From assembly GCA_035575035.1 (NCBI GenBank), contig DATLYH010000367.1:1-20703 (forward strand): a stretch of 20,703 nucleotides of DNA, read 5' to 3'. Positions 14,141-20,703 of the stretch are shown piece after piece. The notes below the pieces were generated by a model. The model saw only the letters and a program-made list of their open reading frames with translations, was not told where the DNA came from and searched no databases. The stretch is from DATLYH01 sp035575035. GTDB taxonomy: Bacteria > Planctomycetota > Planctomycetia > Gemmatales > Gemmataceae. How positions within the stretch are numbered: the stretch's first letter is position 1; each line of letters begins with the position of its first letter. The position numbers were made by a program, and so were the translations under genes.

Positions 14141-15631
14141 TTAGCGGCGCGGCGGACGGTAGCGTTCGACCAACTCCTTCATGTACTGGGTGTAGCGCAG
14201 CTCCAGCCGGGCCAGGTCGCCGCCGAAGGCCTGGGTGAAGTCGGCCAGGCGGCGGTCGGGGGTCTGGCGGTTGTGGATCAGGGCCAGGTAGTAGCGGAGT
14301 TGGTCGGGCCGCTCCTTCATCAACCAGTGGAACAGGGCCCAACTCTGGGCGTAAACCAGAAGCGGCGACGGCTGGTTGGGCCGCTCCTTTGGCCAGTCGT
14401 CGCGCGTGATCAGGTCGTGCAGCGAGATGAAGCGACCCTGGCCGCGCGCCGGCTCGACCAGCGGGCCAAGCCGCTCAGGATTCATCTCGCCGATGCCCTG
14501 CCAGGAATTGTTCTGCGTCGGCTCGCAGTAACAGGCCAGCCCCTCTGCCAGCCAGAACGGCACGTCCCCCTCGCGGTTGAGCAGCCCCGAGTTGAACGAC
14601 AGCTGGTGGGCCACTTCGTGCATCACCGTGGCGATGTTCGCCTCGGTACGGATCTCCTGGGCCTGGCGGTTGGCGGTCTGGATCTGGCGGCGGCGTTCCA
14701 GGTCGTTGCCGATCCGCCGGGCTAGCTCCTCGGTGTGCCGCTGCCGGGCCACGAAGGCGGTGTTCTGGCCGTAGTCGTAGACCACCAGCCGATTGCTGCC
14801 GAGATGATAGATGCCGGTCACTGTCGTCGGCATCCGTTGCCCCAGATAGGCCTCGAAGCCGTACTGCGAGTCGAAGATGGCGACCATCAACTTCGACCGC
14901 GGCTCGCGGAGGTGGAAGCCCTGACGGCGGAAGTAGTCGAAGAACAGGTCGTAGATCAACTCGCAGTTGTTCAGCCGCAGCTCGGTGAACTTGTCGTCGG
15001 CATTGCTCAGGGCGATGAAGTGCTTGCTCTCGAAGCGGGCAACCGGCGGCAGGCGGTGCTCCCGGACGAGCCGGAGCATGGTGTCGGCGAACTCCTGGCC
15101 GTCGAACTCCTCGGCACCAACGATGCGGAAGCCGCTGGCGAAGATGTGGCAGTTCGGCCGCCGGTCCTGATCCACCAGGATGATCCGCAGGGTTTGGCCG
15201 GCGTAGGCGGCGACCGGCCAGATGTACTCGCGCGGCCGGCCATTCTGCGAGGGGAGGAGCCGTGCAACCGGCTTCCAGCCGTCCCGGGTGCGCAGCTGCT
15301 TGGGGATGACCCGCCGGCCCGGTGCCATCAGCAGCACATCGAGCTGGTGGTCCGGCTCTTGGTTCTTGCCGCAGACGGCGTGGGCCTGGAAGCGGATGAC
15401 GCCGGCGTCCTCGGGCACCGTGAACGTCAGGTGCAGCAGGCCGGTGCGTCCCTTCTCGCCGCAGTCGCTGCTGGAAACGCCGAAGCGAAGGCTCGGCCCT
15501 TTGCCGGTTCCCGTGGTAAGGTAAAACCCTTCCCCTTCCCAGCCGGCGAGGGTGCCGGTCTTGAAATCGAGGTTGTCCAACGGCGCGGGTGAGGCCGCGG
15601 TGCCGAGCAGTAGGGCCAGTGCCAGATTCAC
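14141..15631 (-). CDS. Secreted DUF1570-like zinc metallopeptidase with N-terminal beta-sandwich domain
   Basis: The 496-residue protein starts with a short signal peptide, NLALALLLGTAASPAP. GTG 15631 is chosen because AGGAG lies 7 bases upstream; the same frame runs back to ATG 15727 with a poor N-terminus. The first 170 residues (LDFKTGTLAGWEGEGFYLTT onward) resemble the DFETG-DLTGW start of carbohydrate-binding-like beta-sandwich domains. The catalytic part holds HEVAH near residue 338 and FWLAEGLACYCEP about 30 residues later. This is the HExxH...E arrangement of gluzincin (MA clan) peptidases and matches the DUF1570 family common in planctomycetes. Substrate unknown; location is periplasmic or outside the cell. 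Confidence 0.8.
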   Translation of the reverse strand: MNLALALLLGTAASPAPLDNLDFKTGTLAGWEGEGFYLTTGTGKGPSLRFGVSSSDCGEKGRTGLLHLTFTVPEDAGVIRFQAHAVCGKNQEPDHQLDVLLMAPGRRVIPKQLRTRDGWKPVARLLPSQNGRPREYIWPVAAYAGQTLRIILVDQDRRPNCHIFASGFRIVGAEEFDGQEFADTMLRLVREHRLPPVARFESKHFIALSNADDKFTELRLNNCELIYDLFFDYFRRQGFHLREPRSKLMVAIFDSQYGFEAYLGQRMPTTVTGIYHLGSNRLVVYDYGQNTAFVARQRHTEELARRIGNDLERRRQIQTANRQAQEIRTEANIATVMHEVAHQLSFNSGLLNREGDVPFWLAEGLACYCEPTQNNSWQGIGEMNPERLGPLVEPARGQGRFISLHDLITRDDWPKERPNQPSPLLVYAQSWALFHWLMKERPDQLRYYLALIHNRQTPDRRLADFTQAFGGDLARLELRYTQYMKELVERYRPPRR

Positions 15632-15786
15632 CACAACGCTCCTGAGGGAGACAGACGGGGCAGGGTGGGCAGCTACCCCCGAGGAGGCGGCCCGGGAAGT
15701 TTCTTCTACTGGAAGTATGGGGTACAAAATCGGTCCCGTCCACCGACCATGGCGGACCTTTTCGCGCGCCGCAGGAATCAGCCTTG

Positions 15787-15859
15787 GGTGGCCAGGGCGG
15801 AGTCATGGGCGTCCCGGTCCATCCCTGCCGGGGTGTCGCGCCGCTCCGCCCCGGCCACC
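15787..15859. repeat. Inverted repeat with GGTGGCC/GGCCACC arms
   Basis: The left arm 15787-15802 (GGTGGCCAGGGCGGAG) and right arm 15844-15859 (CTCCGCCCCGGCCACC) pair with one mismatch around a 41-base loop. The right arm includes the CCCCGGCCAC found at 6603-6612, so both belong to one dispersed element type. Confidence 0.75.
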
Positions 15860-15959
15860 CCTCCGCGTCGGCTCCGCTCCAGCCACGCTTCCGGGGGCAA
15901 ATCCCGGCCGCGCAGGAACGAAGAAATCCATATACGGCGGCCCATGCCGCCCAAAGGTT

Positions 15960-15989
15960 TTGACTCCCTTTCGCGCTTCCCTTTATAAT
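15960..15989 (+). promoter_or_regulatory. Strong sigma70-type promoter for the NfeD-FloA operon
   Basis: TTGACT (15960-15965) and a perfect TATAAT (15984-15989) are separated by 18 bases. The predicted start near 15996 gives a leader of about 158 bases before the long NfeD ATG. The AT-rich box stands out from its GC-rich surroundings. Confidence 0.65.
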
Positions 15990-16153
15990 TTCAGAGGGAG
16001 GTTTTCCGTTCCGTGCTCCCTGGCGGTTTTCGGATGGTGGCACCCTTCTTGTCGGACCAAACGGGCCGGCGACCGCGAGACAGGCCGCAATCCCTCCCGC
16101 CCCCGTGTGGGGCGCGTGATCGTGAACCGACTCCAGCCGGTGAGGTGCATCCC

Positions 16154-18433
16154 ATGTTCTGGTCCACACCGCGAAACTGCCCGGCCGCTGCAAGCCGGCG
16201 ACTCGCCCTCTTGGCGGGGCTGCTGACGGCGGTGTTGACGCCGGCCGCCGGGGCCCAGGAGGTCAGCGACGGGCTGTTCGTCACCGTCCCCAACCCCATC
16301 ACCAGCGACGTGGCCAACCGCGTCAAGGAGGAGACGACCCGCTTCGTCCAGCGCTTCCAGGCGGCCGAGCAAGCTCGCCCGGTCGCCCAGCGGCGTGTCC
16401 CCAAGATCATCCTCGATTTCAATCCCAACGGCAGCCGCAGCGACACCCGCGACTTCGGCCCCTGCCTTGATCTGGCCAAGCACTTGCTCGGTCTGCACGA
16501 GGCCCTGACCGTCGCCTTCGTCCACAATGAGGTCAGCCGCCACACGGTGCTGCCGGTGCTGGCGTGCAAGGAAATTGTCATGTCCGAGCGGGCCGCGCTG
16601 GGCAACGTGCTCCCCGAAGCGGCCGAGCGCCTGTCCCGCGCCGAGCGGGTTGCCTACGAGGAAGTCACCGAGGCCCGCAACCGTTGCCCGGCGCTGGTGC
16701 GGAAGATGCTCGACCCCAACATGGAAGTGAAGAAGGCCAAGCGGCTCAAGGATGAGAGCGTCTGGTACATCGATGCCCGCGAGGAGAAAGCCGAGCGCGA
16801 GCGGGGCATCGTGGTGATCGATCCCAACCCGGTGCTGGGGGTCGGACCGCGCAGCACCCTCTACACCGCTGGGCAGTGCCGGGAGTTCGGCCTGTGCCAG
16901 CCGTTCTTCCTGGAGACCCGGCAGCAGGTGGCCGAGAAATACCAACTGCCTCCCAGCAGCCTGCGCGGCGACCCGCTCCAGGGCCGCAATCCCGTCGCCT
17001 GGCGCATCGAGGTCCGCGGCCCGGTCAACGGCGCCCTCGAAGAGACGCTGCGGCGGCGCATCCGACGGGCGATCGGCCAGGGAGCCAACCTCCTGATCTT
17101 GCAGCTGGAATGCAGCGGCGGCGATACCCAGGTGGCCCATGACCTGGCCCGCTGGCTGCGCGATCTCAAGGACGACCGCGACCGGCCAGTCATGACGGTG
17201 GCCTACATCCCCCGTCAGGCCCCCGACACCGCCGCCATCCTCGCCCTGGGCTGCACCGAAATGGTGATGCACAAGGGGGCGGTCTTCGGCGACTTCTCCA
17301 GCGTCGTTTACGAGAGGCGGAACGGCCGGCTGGAAGAGATCGAGCCGAAGAAGCTGGCCCTGAAGATCCAGGCCCTCGAGGAGCTGGCCGAGCAGCAAGG
17401 CTACCCGCCGGTCCTGTTCCGCGGCATGATGGACCGCCGGCTCACCATCTACTCGGTCAAGAGTCGGACCGGGCCGGAATGGCGACTGATTACCCAGGAA
17501 GAGCTTGACCACGACATCCAGGAGGCACAAAAAGGCGGTGAGCGCAAGTGGGGCCAGGAGCGTCTCGTCAAGAAGGGGGGCGAGGAGGGCACCCTGCTGA
17601 CCCTGCGTGCCAGCGATGACGAGAAGGACGACGCCCAGAAACTGGGGATCGCCCGCCATGTTGTCGGCGACCTGCGCGAGCTGTACGCCGCCTACGGCGT
17701 GCCGCCGGAGCAGGTCCGCGTCGCCGGGCCCGACTGGCTCGACGAGTTGGCAGCGTTCCTGCGCAGCTCGACCGTGTCGGTCTTCCTGGTCATGCTCGGG
17801 ATCACCTGCCTGATCCTGGAGCTGAAGCTGCCGGGGGTCGGTCTGCCCGGCGTGGTGGCGGCGTTGTGCTTCGTGCTCTTCTTCTGGGCCCACTCGCAGC
17901 TGGCCGGCCAGATCACCATGCTAGCGGTGCTGCTGTTCGTGCTCGGGCTGATCTTGCTGGGGCTGGAGATCTTTGTGCTGCCGGGTTTCGGCGTGGTCGG
18001 TCTCAGCGGCGCGGTGCTCTTGGTGGTCAGCCTGGCCCTGGTTACCCTGGAGAAGAAGCCGGAGACCACCGAGGAATGGATCAGTTTCGGGACGAATGTC
18101 GCCACCTTCGCCGCCAGTGCCGTCGGAGCGGTGGTGGCGGCGTTGGTGCTGGCCTGGTATCTGCCGAACATTCCCTACGTCAACCGCCTGATCCTGAAAC
18201 CCGAAGCGGAGCAGGCTGAAGTGGAGGAGGCGGCCCCCGAAGCGATCCAGCCGGAGCTGGCGGCCCTGCTCGGGGCGATCGGCGTGGCTGCCACTCCGCT
18301 GCGCCCGGCCGGCAAGGCCCAGTTCGGCGAGGACTTCGTGGACGTGGTCGCGGAAGGCAGTTATGTGCAACCCGGCACGCGCGTCCAGGTGATCGAGATT
18401 GAGGGCAACCGGGTCGTGGTCAAGGAAGTGTGA
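16154..18433 (+). CDS. Long NfeD-family protein with two degenerate ClpP-like domains
   Basis: The 759-residue membrane protein begins MFWSTPRNCPAAASRRLALL, with a signal peptide to about residue 34. ATG 16154 has GAGG 8 bases upstream. Two ClpP-fold-like regions follow (about 40-200 and 275-460). In the second, LQLECSGGDTQVAHDLARWL and QAPDTAAILALGCTEMVMHK align with the NfeD serine-protease core, but the nucleophile Ser of the SAG motif is Asp358; the Lys of the dyad may remain as K399. Hydrophobic helices span about 530-680, then a C-terminal NfeD OB-fold (FVDVVAEGSYVQPGTRVQVI). Long NfeD proteins accompany flotillins and some cleave stomatin-type proteins. Here a scaffold role is more likely. 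Confidence 0.85.
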   Translation: MFWSTPRNCPAAASRRLALLAGLLTAVLTPAAGAQEVSDGLFVTVPNPITSDVANRVKEETTRFVQRFQAAEQARPVAQRRVPKIILDFNPNGSRSDTRDFGPCLDLAKHLLGLHEALTVAFVHNEVSRHTVLPVLACKEIVMSERAALGNVLPEAAERLSRAERVAYEEVTEARNRCPALVRKMLDPNMEVKKAKRLKDESVWYIDAREEKAERERGIVVIDPNPVLGVGPRSTLYTAGQCREFGLCQPFFLETRQQVAEKYQLPPSSLRGDPLQGRNPVAWRIEVRGPVNGALEETLRRRIRRAIGQGANLLILQLECSGGDTQVAHDLARWLRDLKDDRDRPVMTVAYIPRQAPDTAAILALGCTEMVMHKGAVFGDFSSVVYERRNGRLEEIEPKKLALKIQALEELAEQQGYPPVLFRGMMDRRLTIYSVKSRTGPEWRLITQEELDHDIQEAQKGGERKWGQERLVKKGGEEGTLLTLRASDDEKDDAQKLGIARHVVGDLRELYAAYGVPPEQVRVAGPDWLDELAAFLRSSTVSVFLVMLGITCLILELKLPGVGLPGVVAALCFVLFFWAHSQLAGQITMLAVLLFVLGLILLGLEIFVLPGFGVVGLSGAVLLVVSLALVTLEKKPETTEEWISFGTNVATFAASAVGAVVAALVLAWYLPNIPYVNRLILKPEAEQAEVEEAAPEAIQPELAALLGAIGVAATPLRPAGKAQFGEDFVDVVAEGSYVQPGTRVQVIEIEGNRVVVKEV

Positions 18434-18596
18434 TGAAGCGCGGCTTCAATCCCCGGCAAGCGGCTGGGCGTCAGCCGACTGCTCGCCGCACCGGCCGGCT
18501 GACGCCGACCACTCGCTTCACTGACCGACTAACGCCCGGCCGCTCGCCGGCAGCCTCCTATCGAAACGGGGCGGCATCCGGTATCATGAGACTGAT
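18434..18596. other. Spacer with an 11-bp inverted repeat
   Basis: GGCGTCAGCCG (18467-18477) and CGGCTGACGCC (18496-18506) form a perfect 11-bp stem with an 18-base loop between the two NfeD genes. There is no T-run, so it is not an intrinsic terminator. A frame starting at 18430 across this spacer is Arg/Pro/Thr-rich and not convincing. Confidence 0.6.
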
Positions 18597-19127
18597 ATGG
18601 AGCCAAGCAACCTTGCACTGGCTTACGTCCTGATCGTGGCCGGCTTTCTGCTGCTGGCAGCGGAGTTGTTCATTCCGTCGGGCGGGATACTTTTCGTCCT
18701 GGCGGTGGCGGCCATTGCCGGCGGCGTGGCCATGACGTTCTACTACGATGTGTCGGTCGGCACGATCACCCTGATCGGCATCTTCGTGGCGCTGCCGACG
18801 CTCGGCAGTCTGCTGTTGCATTACTGGCCGAAGACCCGCTGGGGGAAGCGCTTCTTCCTGACTGCCCCGGAGGAGGATGAAACCCTGGCCTCGACCCCCA
18901 TTAACCAGGAGTTGGAGCAGCTGCGCGGCCGGCTGGGACGGGCGCTGTCGGCCCTGCGCCCCTCCGGCGTGGTGGACTTCGACGGCCGGCGCGTTGATGT
19001 GATCACCGAGGGAATGATGGTCGAACCCGGCCAGTGGGTCCGTTGCATCGACGTCCAGGCGGGCAAGGTTATCGTCCGCCCTGTGGACAAACCCAACCTC
19101 GGCGATCTGGAAACGGCTGAATTTTAA
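18597..19127 (+). CDS. Short NfeD-family membrane protein
   Basis: The 176-residue protein begins MEPSNLALAYVLIVAGFLLL. Three hydrophobic helices follow, with the family-typical ELFIPSGGILFVLAVAAIAGG and a third helix near VGTITLIGIFVALPTLGSLL. A charged linker leads to a C-terminal OB-fold domain (GVVDFDGRRVDVITEGMMVE, then GQWVRCIDVQAGKVIVRPV). It has no protease domain, so it is the truncated NfeD type. These proteins bind flotillin-like partners through the OB-fold. It stands between long NfeD and FloA on the same strand, consistent with one operon. The Shine-Dalgarno site is weak (GAGA before ATG 18597). Confidence 0.85.
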   Translation: MEPSNLALAYVLIVAGFLLLAAELFIPSGGILFVLAVAAIAGGVAMTFYYDVSVGTITLIGIFVALPTLGSLLLHYWPKTRWGKRFFLTAPEEDETLASTPINQELEQLRGRLGRALSALRPSGVVDFDGRRVDVITEGMMVEPGQWVRCIDVQAGKVIVRPVDKPNLGDLETAEF

Positions 19128-19133
19128 CCGTCG

Positions 19134-19211
19134 TCATTGGTCATTGGTCATTCGTCATTGGGTCAAGGAGCGCTTTCCGCCAACGAAATGCGAATGACCA
19201 ATGACCAATGA
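19134..19211. repeat. Heptamer-based inverted repeat, 21-bp perfect arms
   Basis: The left side holds four tandem heptamers: TCATTGG (19134), TCATTGG (19141), TCATTCG (19148) and TCATTGG (19155). The right arm 19191-19211 (CGAATGA, CCAATGA, CCAATGA) is the exact reverse complement of the first three. The transcript could form a 21-bp stem with a 36-base loop in the gap before floA. The ATG at 19201 is part of the repeat. Confidence 0.9.
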
Positions 19212-19233
19212 GCAAAAGGAAATGGAGCCCCTC

Positions 19234-20334
19234 ATGTCCCCTCTTGTCTTTGCTGCCAATGGCCCGACCAATTTTCCAGAGTGGATCTGGCTCATCCTCG
19301 GCGGGATCGCCCTGCTGGTGGTCGTCATCTTCCTGGTGATCTTCTTCAGCTTCCTGCACCTGTGGATTCAATGCCTCTTGACCGGCGCCAAGATCGGCAT
19401 CATGGACATGGTGCGGATGAAGCTGTGCAAGGTCGATTACGTCACCATCGTCAAGCAAAAGATCGCCCTGGTGCAGGCCGGGGTCAAGGTCGCCACCCAG
19501 GAGATGGAATCGCTCTACCTGGCGGCGGTGCGCTCCGATCGGGGCGGGACCGATCCGGGGCGGCTAGCGGTCGAGCGGGTGGCCCTGGCGGTGATTGCCG
19601 CCCACAAGGCTGGCATCGATTTGCCCTGGCAGCGGGCCGCCGCCATCCAGTTGGCCGGCCGCGACATTCTCGACGCCGTCCGCACCAGTGTTTATCCCAA
19701 GGTGATCGACTGCCCCGATCCGACCAAGGGGCGGCCGACGCTCGACGGCGTTTGTAAGAACGGCATTCAGCTCAAGGCCCGGGCTCGGGTCACGGTGCGG
19801 ACCAAGCTGGAGCGGCTCGTCGGTGGCGCCACCGAGGAGACCATCATCGCCCGGGTCGGCGAGGGGATCGTCAAGGCGATTGGCTCGGCCGAGCACCATA
19901 CCGACGTGCTGGCCAACCCCAACCTGATCTCGCAGGCGGTGCTGCGGAACTCGCTCGACTCGCAGACAGCCTTCGAGATTGTCTCCATCGACGTGGCCGA
20001 GATCGACGTTGGCGACAACATCGGCGCCATCCTGCAAGCCAACCAGGCCAAGGCCGACTTGCAGGTGGCCCAGGCCCAGGCCGAGAAGCGACGGGCCTTG
20101 GCGGTGGCCCGGGAACAGGAGATGCGGGCCCTGGTCGAGGAGAACCGGGCCAAGGTAGTATTGGCCGAGGCCGAGGTGCCGCTGGCCATCGCTCAGGCCT
20201 TCCGGGAGGGCCGGCTCGGCGTGATGGACTACTACAACCTGCGAAACCTCCAGGCCGATACCCAGATGCGCAACGCCATCGCCGGCGTCGGGGCGGGCCC
20301 GGATCGCGGCGAGCGGGCTAACTCGAACGGGTGA
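19234..20334 (+). CDS. floA: Flotillin-like protein FloA
   Basis: The 366-residue protein matches Bacillus FloA (YqfA, 331 residues) along its length. An N-terminal membrane anchor (WIWLILGGIALLVVVIFLV, about 14-40) precedes the SPFH core: AAIQLAGRDILDAVRTSVYP, ERLVGGATEETIIARVGEGI and LDSQTAFEIVSIDVAEIDVG. The C-terminal helical part is typical (EKRRALAVAREQEMRALVEE, VPLAIAQAFREGRLGVMDYY). FloA scaffolds membrane microdomains. ATG 19234 is preferred because TGGAG lies 6 bases upstream; the same frame opens at ATG 19201, but that codon is inside the heptamer inverted repeat. The neighbouring NfeD genes reproduce the known nfeD-floA association. Confidence 0.95.
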   Translation: MSPLVFAANGPTNFPEWIWLILGGIALLVVVIFLVIFFSFLHLWIQCLLTGAKIGIMDMVRMKLCKVDYVTIVKQKIALVQAGVKVATQEMESLYLAAVRSDRGGTDPGRLAVERVALAVIAAHKAGIDLPWQRAAAIQLAGRDILDAVRTSVYPKVIDCPDPTKGRPTLDGVCKNGIQLKARARVTVRTKLERLVGGATEETIIARVGEGIVKAIGSAEHHTDVLANPNLISQAVLRNSLDSQTAFEIVSIDVAEIDVGDNIGAILQANQAKADLQVAQAQAEKRRALAVAREQEMRALVEENRAKVVLAEAEVPLAIAQAFREGRLGVMDYYNLRNLQADTQMRNAIAGVGAGPDRGERANSNG

Positions 20335-20337
20335 ACC

Positions 20338-20703
20338 ATGCAGGGATGGGAAATCTGGCTGGTGCCCTTGATCGCCATGGCGGTGTGGATCCTGGGCAGC
20401 CTGCTGCGCGGCGGCCTCGAGGAGCGGCAGCGGGATAACCTTCCTCGCCCTGGTCCGGGCGGCGGGCCGGAGGGGGGCCGGCCGTCGCGGCCGGTCAGCG
20501 ACCTGGAGCGCTTCCTGGAGGAAGTCCACCGCCGCCGCCAGGCCGCCGCGGAGAAACGCGAGAGAGAATCTCCGCGGGAACCGCCGTCCTCGTCGCCGGA
20601 GCGCGTCGAAAGCCGGCCACGGCCCCGATCGGTTCCCGCCCCGGTCCGCCCGCCGCCCCCGCCGCGGCGCCCGCCTCGTCCCGCTCCGCCTCCGGTCGCC
20701 AGA
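20338..20703 (+). CDS. Proline-rich, membrane-anchored protein, 3' end outside window
   Basis: The frame starts at ATG 20338, 3 bases after the floA stop, and stays open for 122 codons to the window edge. It begins MQGWEIWLVPLIAMAVWILG, one membrane helix, then a charged segment (DLERFLEEVHRRRQAAAEKR) and a strongly Pro/Arg-rich region (VRPPPPPRRPPRPAPPPVAR). The tight spacing implies translational coupling with FloA. In Bacillus the floA operon also has a small third gene (yqfB), but no sequence relation is visible. I infer a partner of the microdomain complex; the family is not recognised. Confidence 0.75.
   Translation, partial: MQGWEIWLVPLIAMAVWILGSLLRGGLEERQRDNLPRPGPGGGPEGGRPSRPVSDLERFLEEVHRRRQAAAEKRERESPREPPSSSPERVESRPRPRSVPAPVRPPPPPRRPPRPAPPPVAR

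Larger units (their letters stand above)
15632..16153. other. Divergent intergenic region
   Basis: These 522 bases separate the metallopeptidase and NfeD genes. They contain an imperfect 16-bp inverted repeat (15787-15802 and 15844-15859, one mismatch), a strong promoter (15960-15989), and a leader of about 158 bases for the NfeD operon. No convincing gene was seen. Confidence 0.65.

Noticed and set aside
14035..14238. Plus-strand small frame between tdh and the metallopeptidase
   Set aside because: It lacks a ribosome binding site, overlaps the end of the metallopeptidase gene antisense, and has no recognisable features.
15983..17893. Very long minus-strand open frame opposite the long NfeD gene
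   Set aside because: It lies antisense to a well-supported gene, has no family motif, and is rich in Asp/Gly/Gln/His as expected from reverse reading of GC-rich codons.
18430..18633. Small gene overlapping the long NfeD stop (ATGA-type overlap)
   Set aside because: The product is Arg/Pro/Thr-rich, crosses a palindromic spacer and overlaps the start of the short NfeD gene.
19134..19211. Hairpin before floA as an intrinsic terminator
   Set aside because: No T-run follows the stem on either strand, and it lies inside an otherwise continuous operon.
19201..19233. ATG 19201 as the floA start
   Set aside because: It is part of the heptamer inverted repeat, whereas ATG 19234 has a TGGAG ribosome binding site and gives a FloA-like N-terminus.
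1..20703. tRNA, rRNA, insertion sequences or prophage integrase
   Set aside because: Reading both strands for tRNA T-arm motifs, transposase motifs and integrase signatures by eye gave nothing supportable; a covariance-model scan could still find small RNAs.

Overview
The window looks like chromosomal DNA from a planctomycete, most likely a Gemmataceae-type organism. This rests on uniformly high G+C, a Tat-secreted hypothetical protein and a DUF1570-type metallopeptidase of kinds I associate with planctomycetes, an NfeD/flotillin operon, and many dispersed GC-rich repeats. The taxonomic call is inference: no rRNA, tRNA or ribosomal protein gene is present. Almost the whole window is coding, and the high G+C produces many long false antisense frames.

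Layout. (1) 1-1134, plus strand: three small hypothetical genes, the first entering from outside, the second with two CxxC pairs. (2) 1149-4786, minus strand: an MsbA-like ABC exporter followed by a PMT/ArnT-type glycosyltransferase, probably one envelope-glycolipid operon. (3) 4787-5169: a repeat array and a good sigma70-type promoter for a Tat-secreted conserved protein (5170-6519). (4) 6754-9178, minus strand: a YkgJ-type cysteine-cluster protein and a zinc-ribbon membrane protein with an internal duplication. (5) 9481-10434: a four-copy repeat array, lipB lacking the expected catalytic lysine, and a terminator-like hairpin directly before the lipB start. (6) 10611-12764, minus strand: a Bax-inhibitor-1 family membrane protein, a small acidic protein, a gene fragment, and a tightly coupled pair of a RelE/ParE-like protein and a coiled-coil protein that resembles a toxin-antitoxin module. 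(7) 12904-15631, minus strand: threonine dehydrogenase and a secreted DUF1570-like metallopeptidase. (8) 15960 to the end, plus strand: a strong promoter, a long NfeD protein with ClpP-like domains whose nucleophile position is not Ser, a short NfeD protein, FloA, and a proline-rich membrane-anchored protein running off the end.

The best functional unit is the NfeD-NfeD-FloA operon, which would build flotillin membrane microdomains. The best candidates for something undescribed are the coiled-coil/RelE-like pair, the pseudo-protease NfeD with a proline-rich fourth partner, the terminator-like leader of lipB, and short tandem 7-8 bp repeats that form inverted pairs between genes and in one case lie inside a coding sequence.
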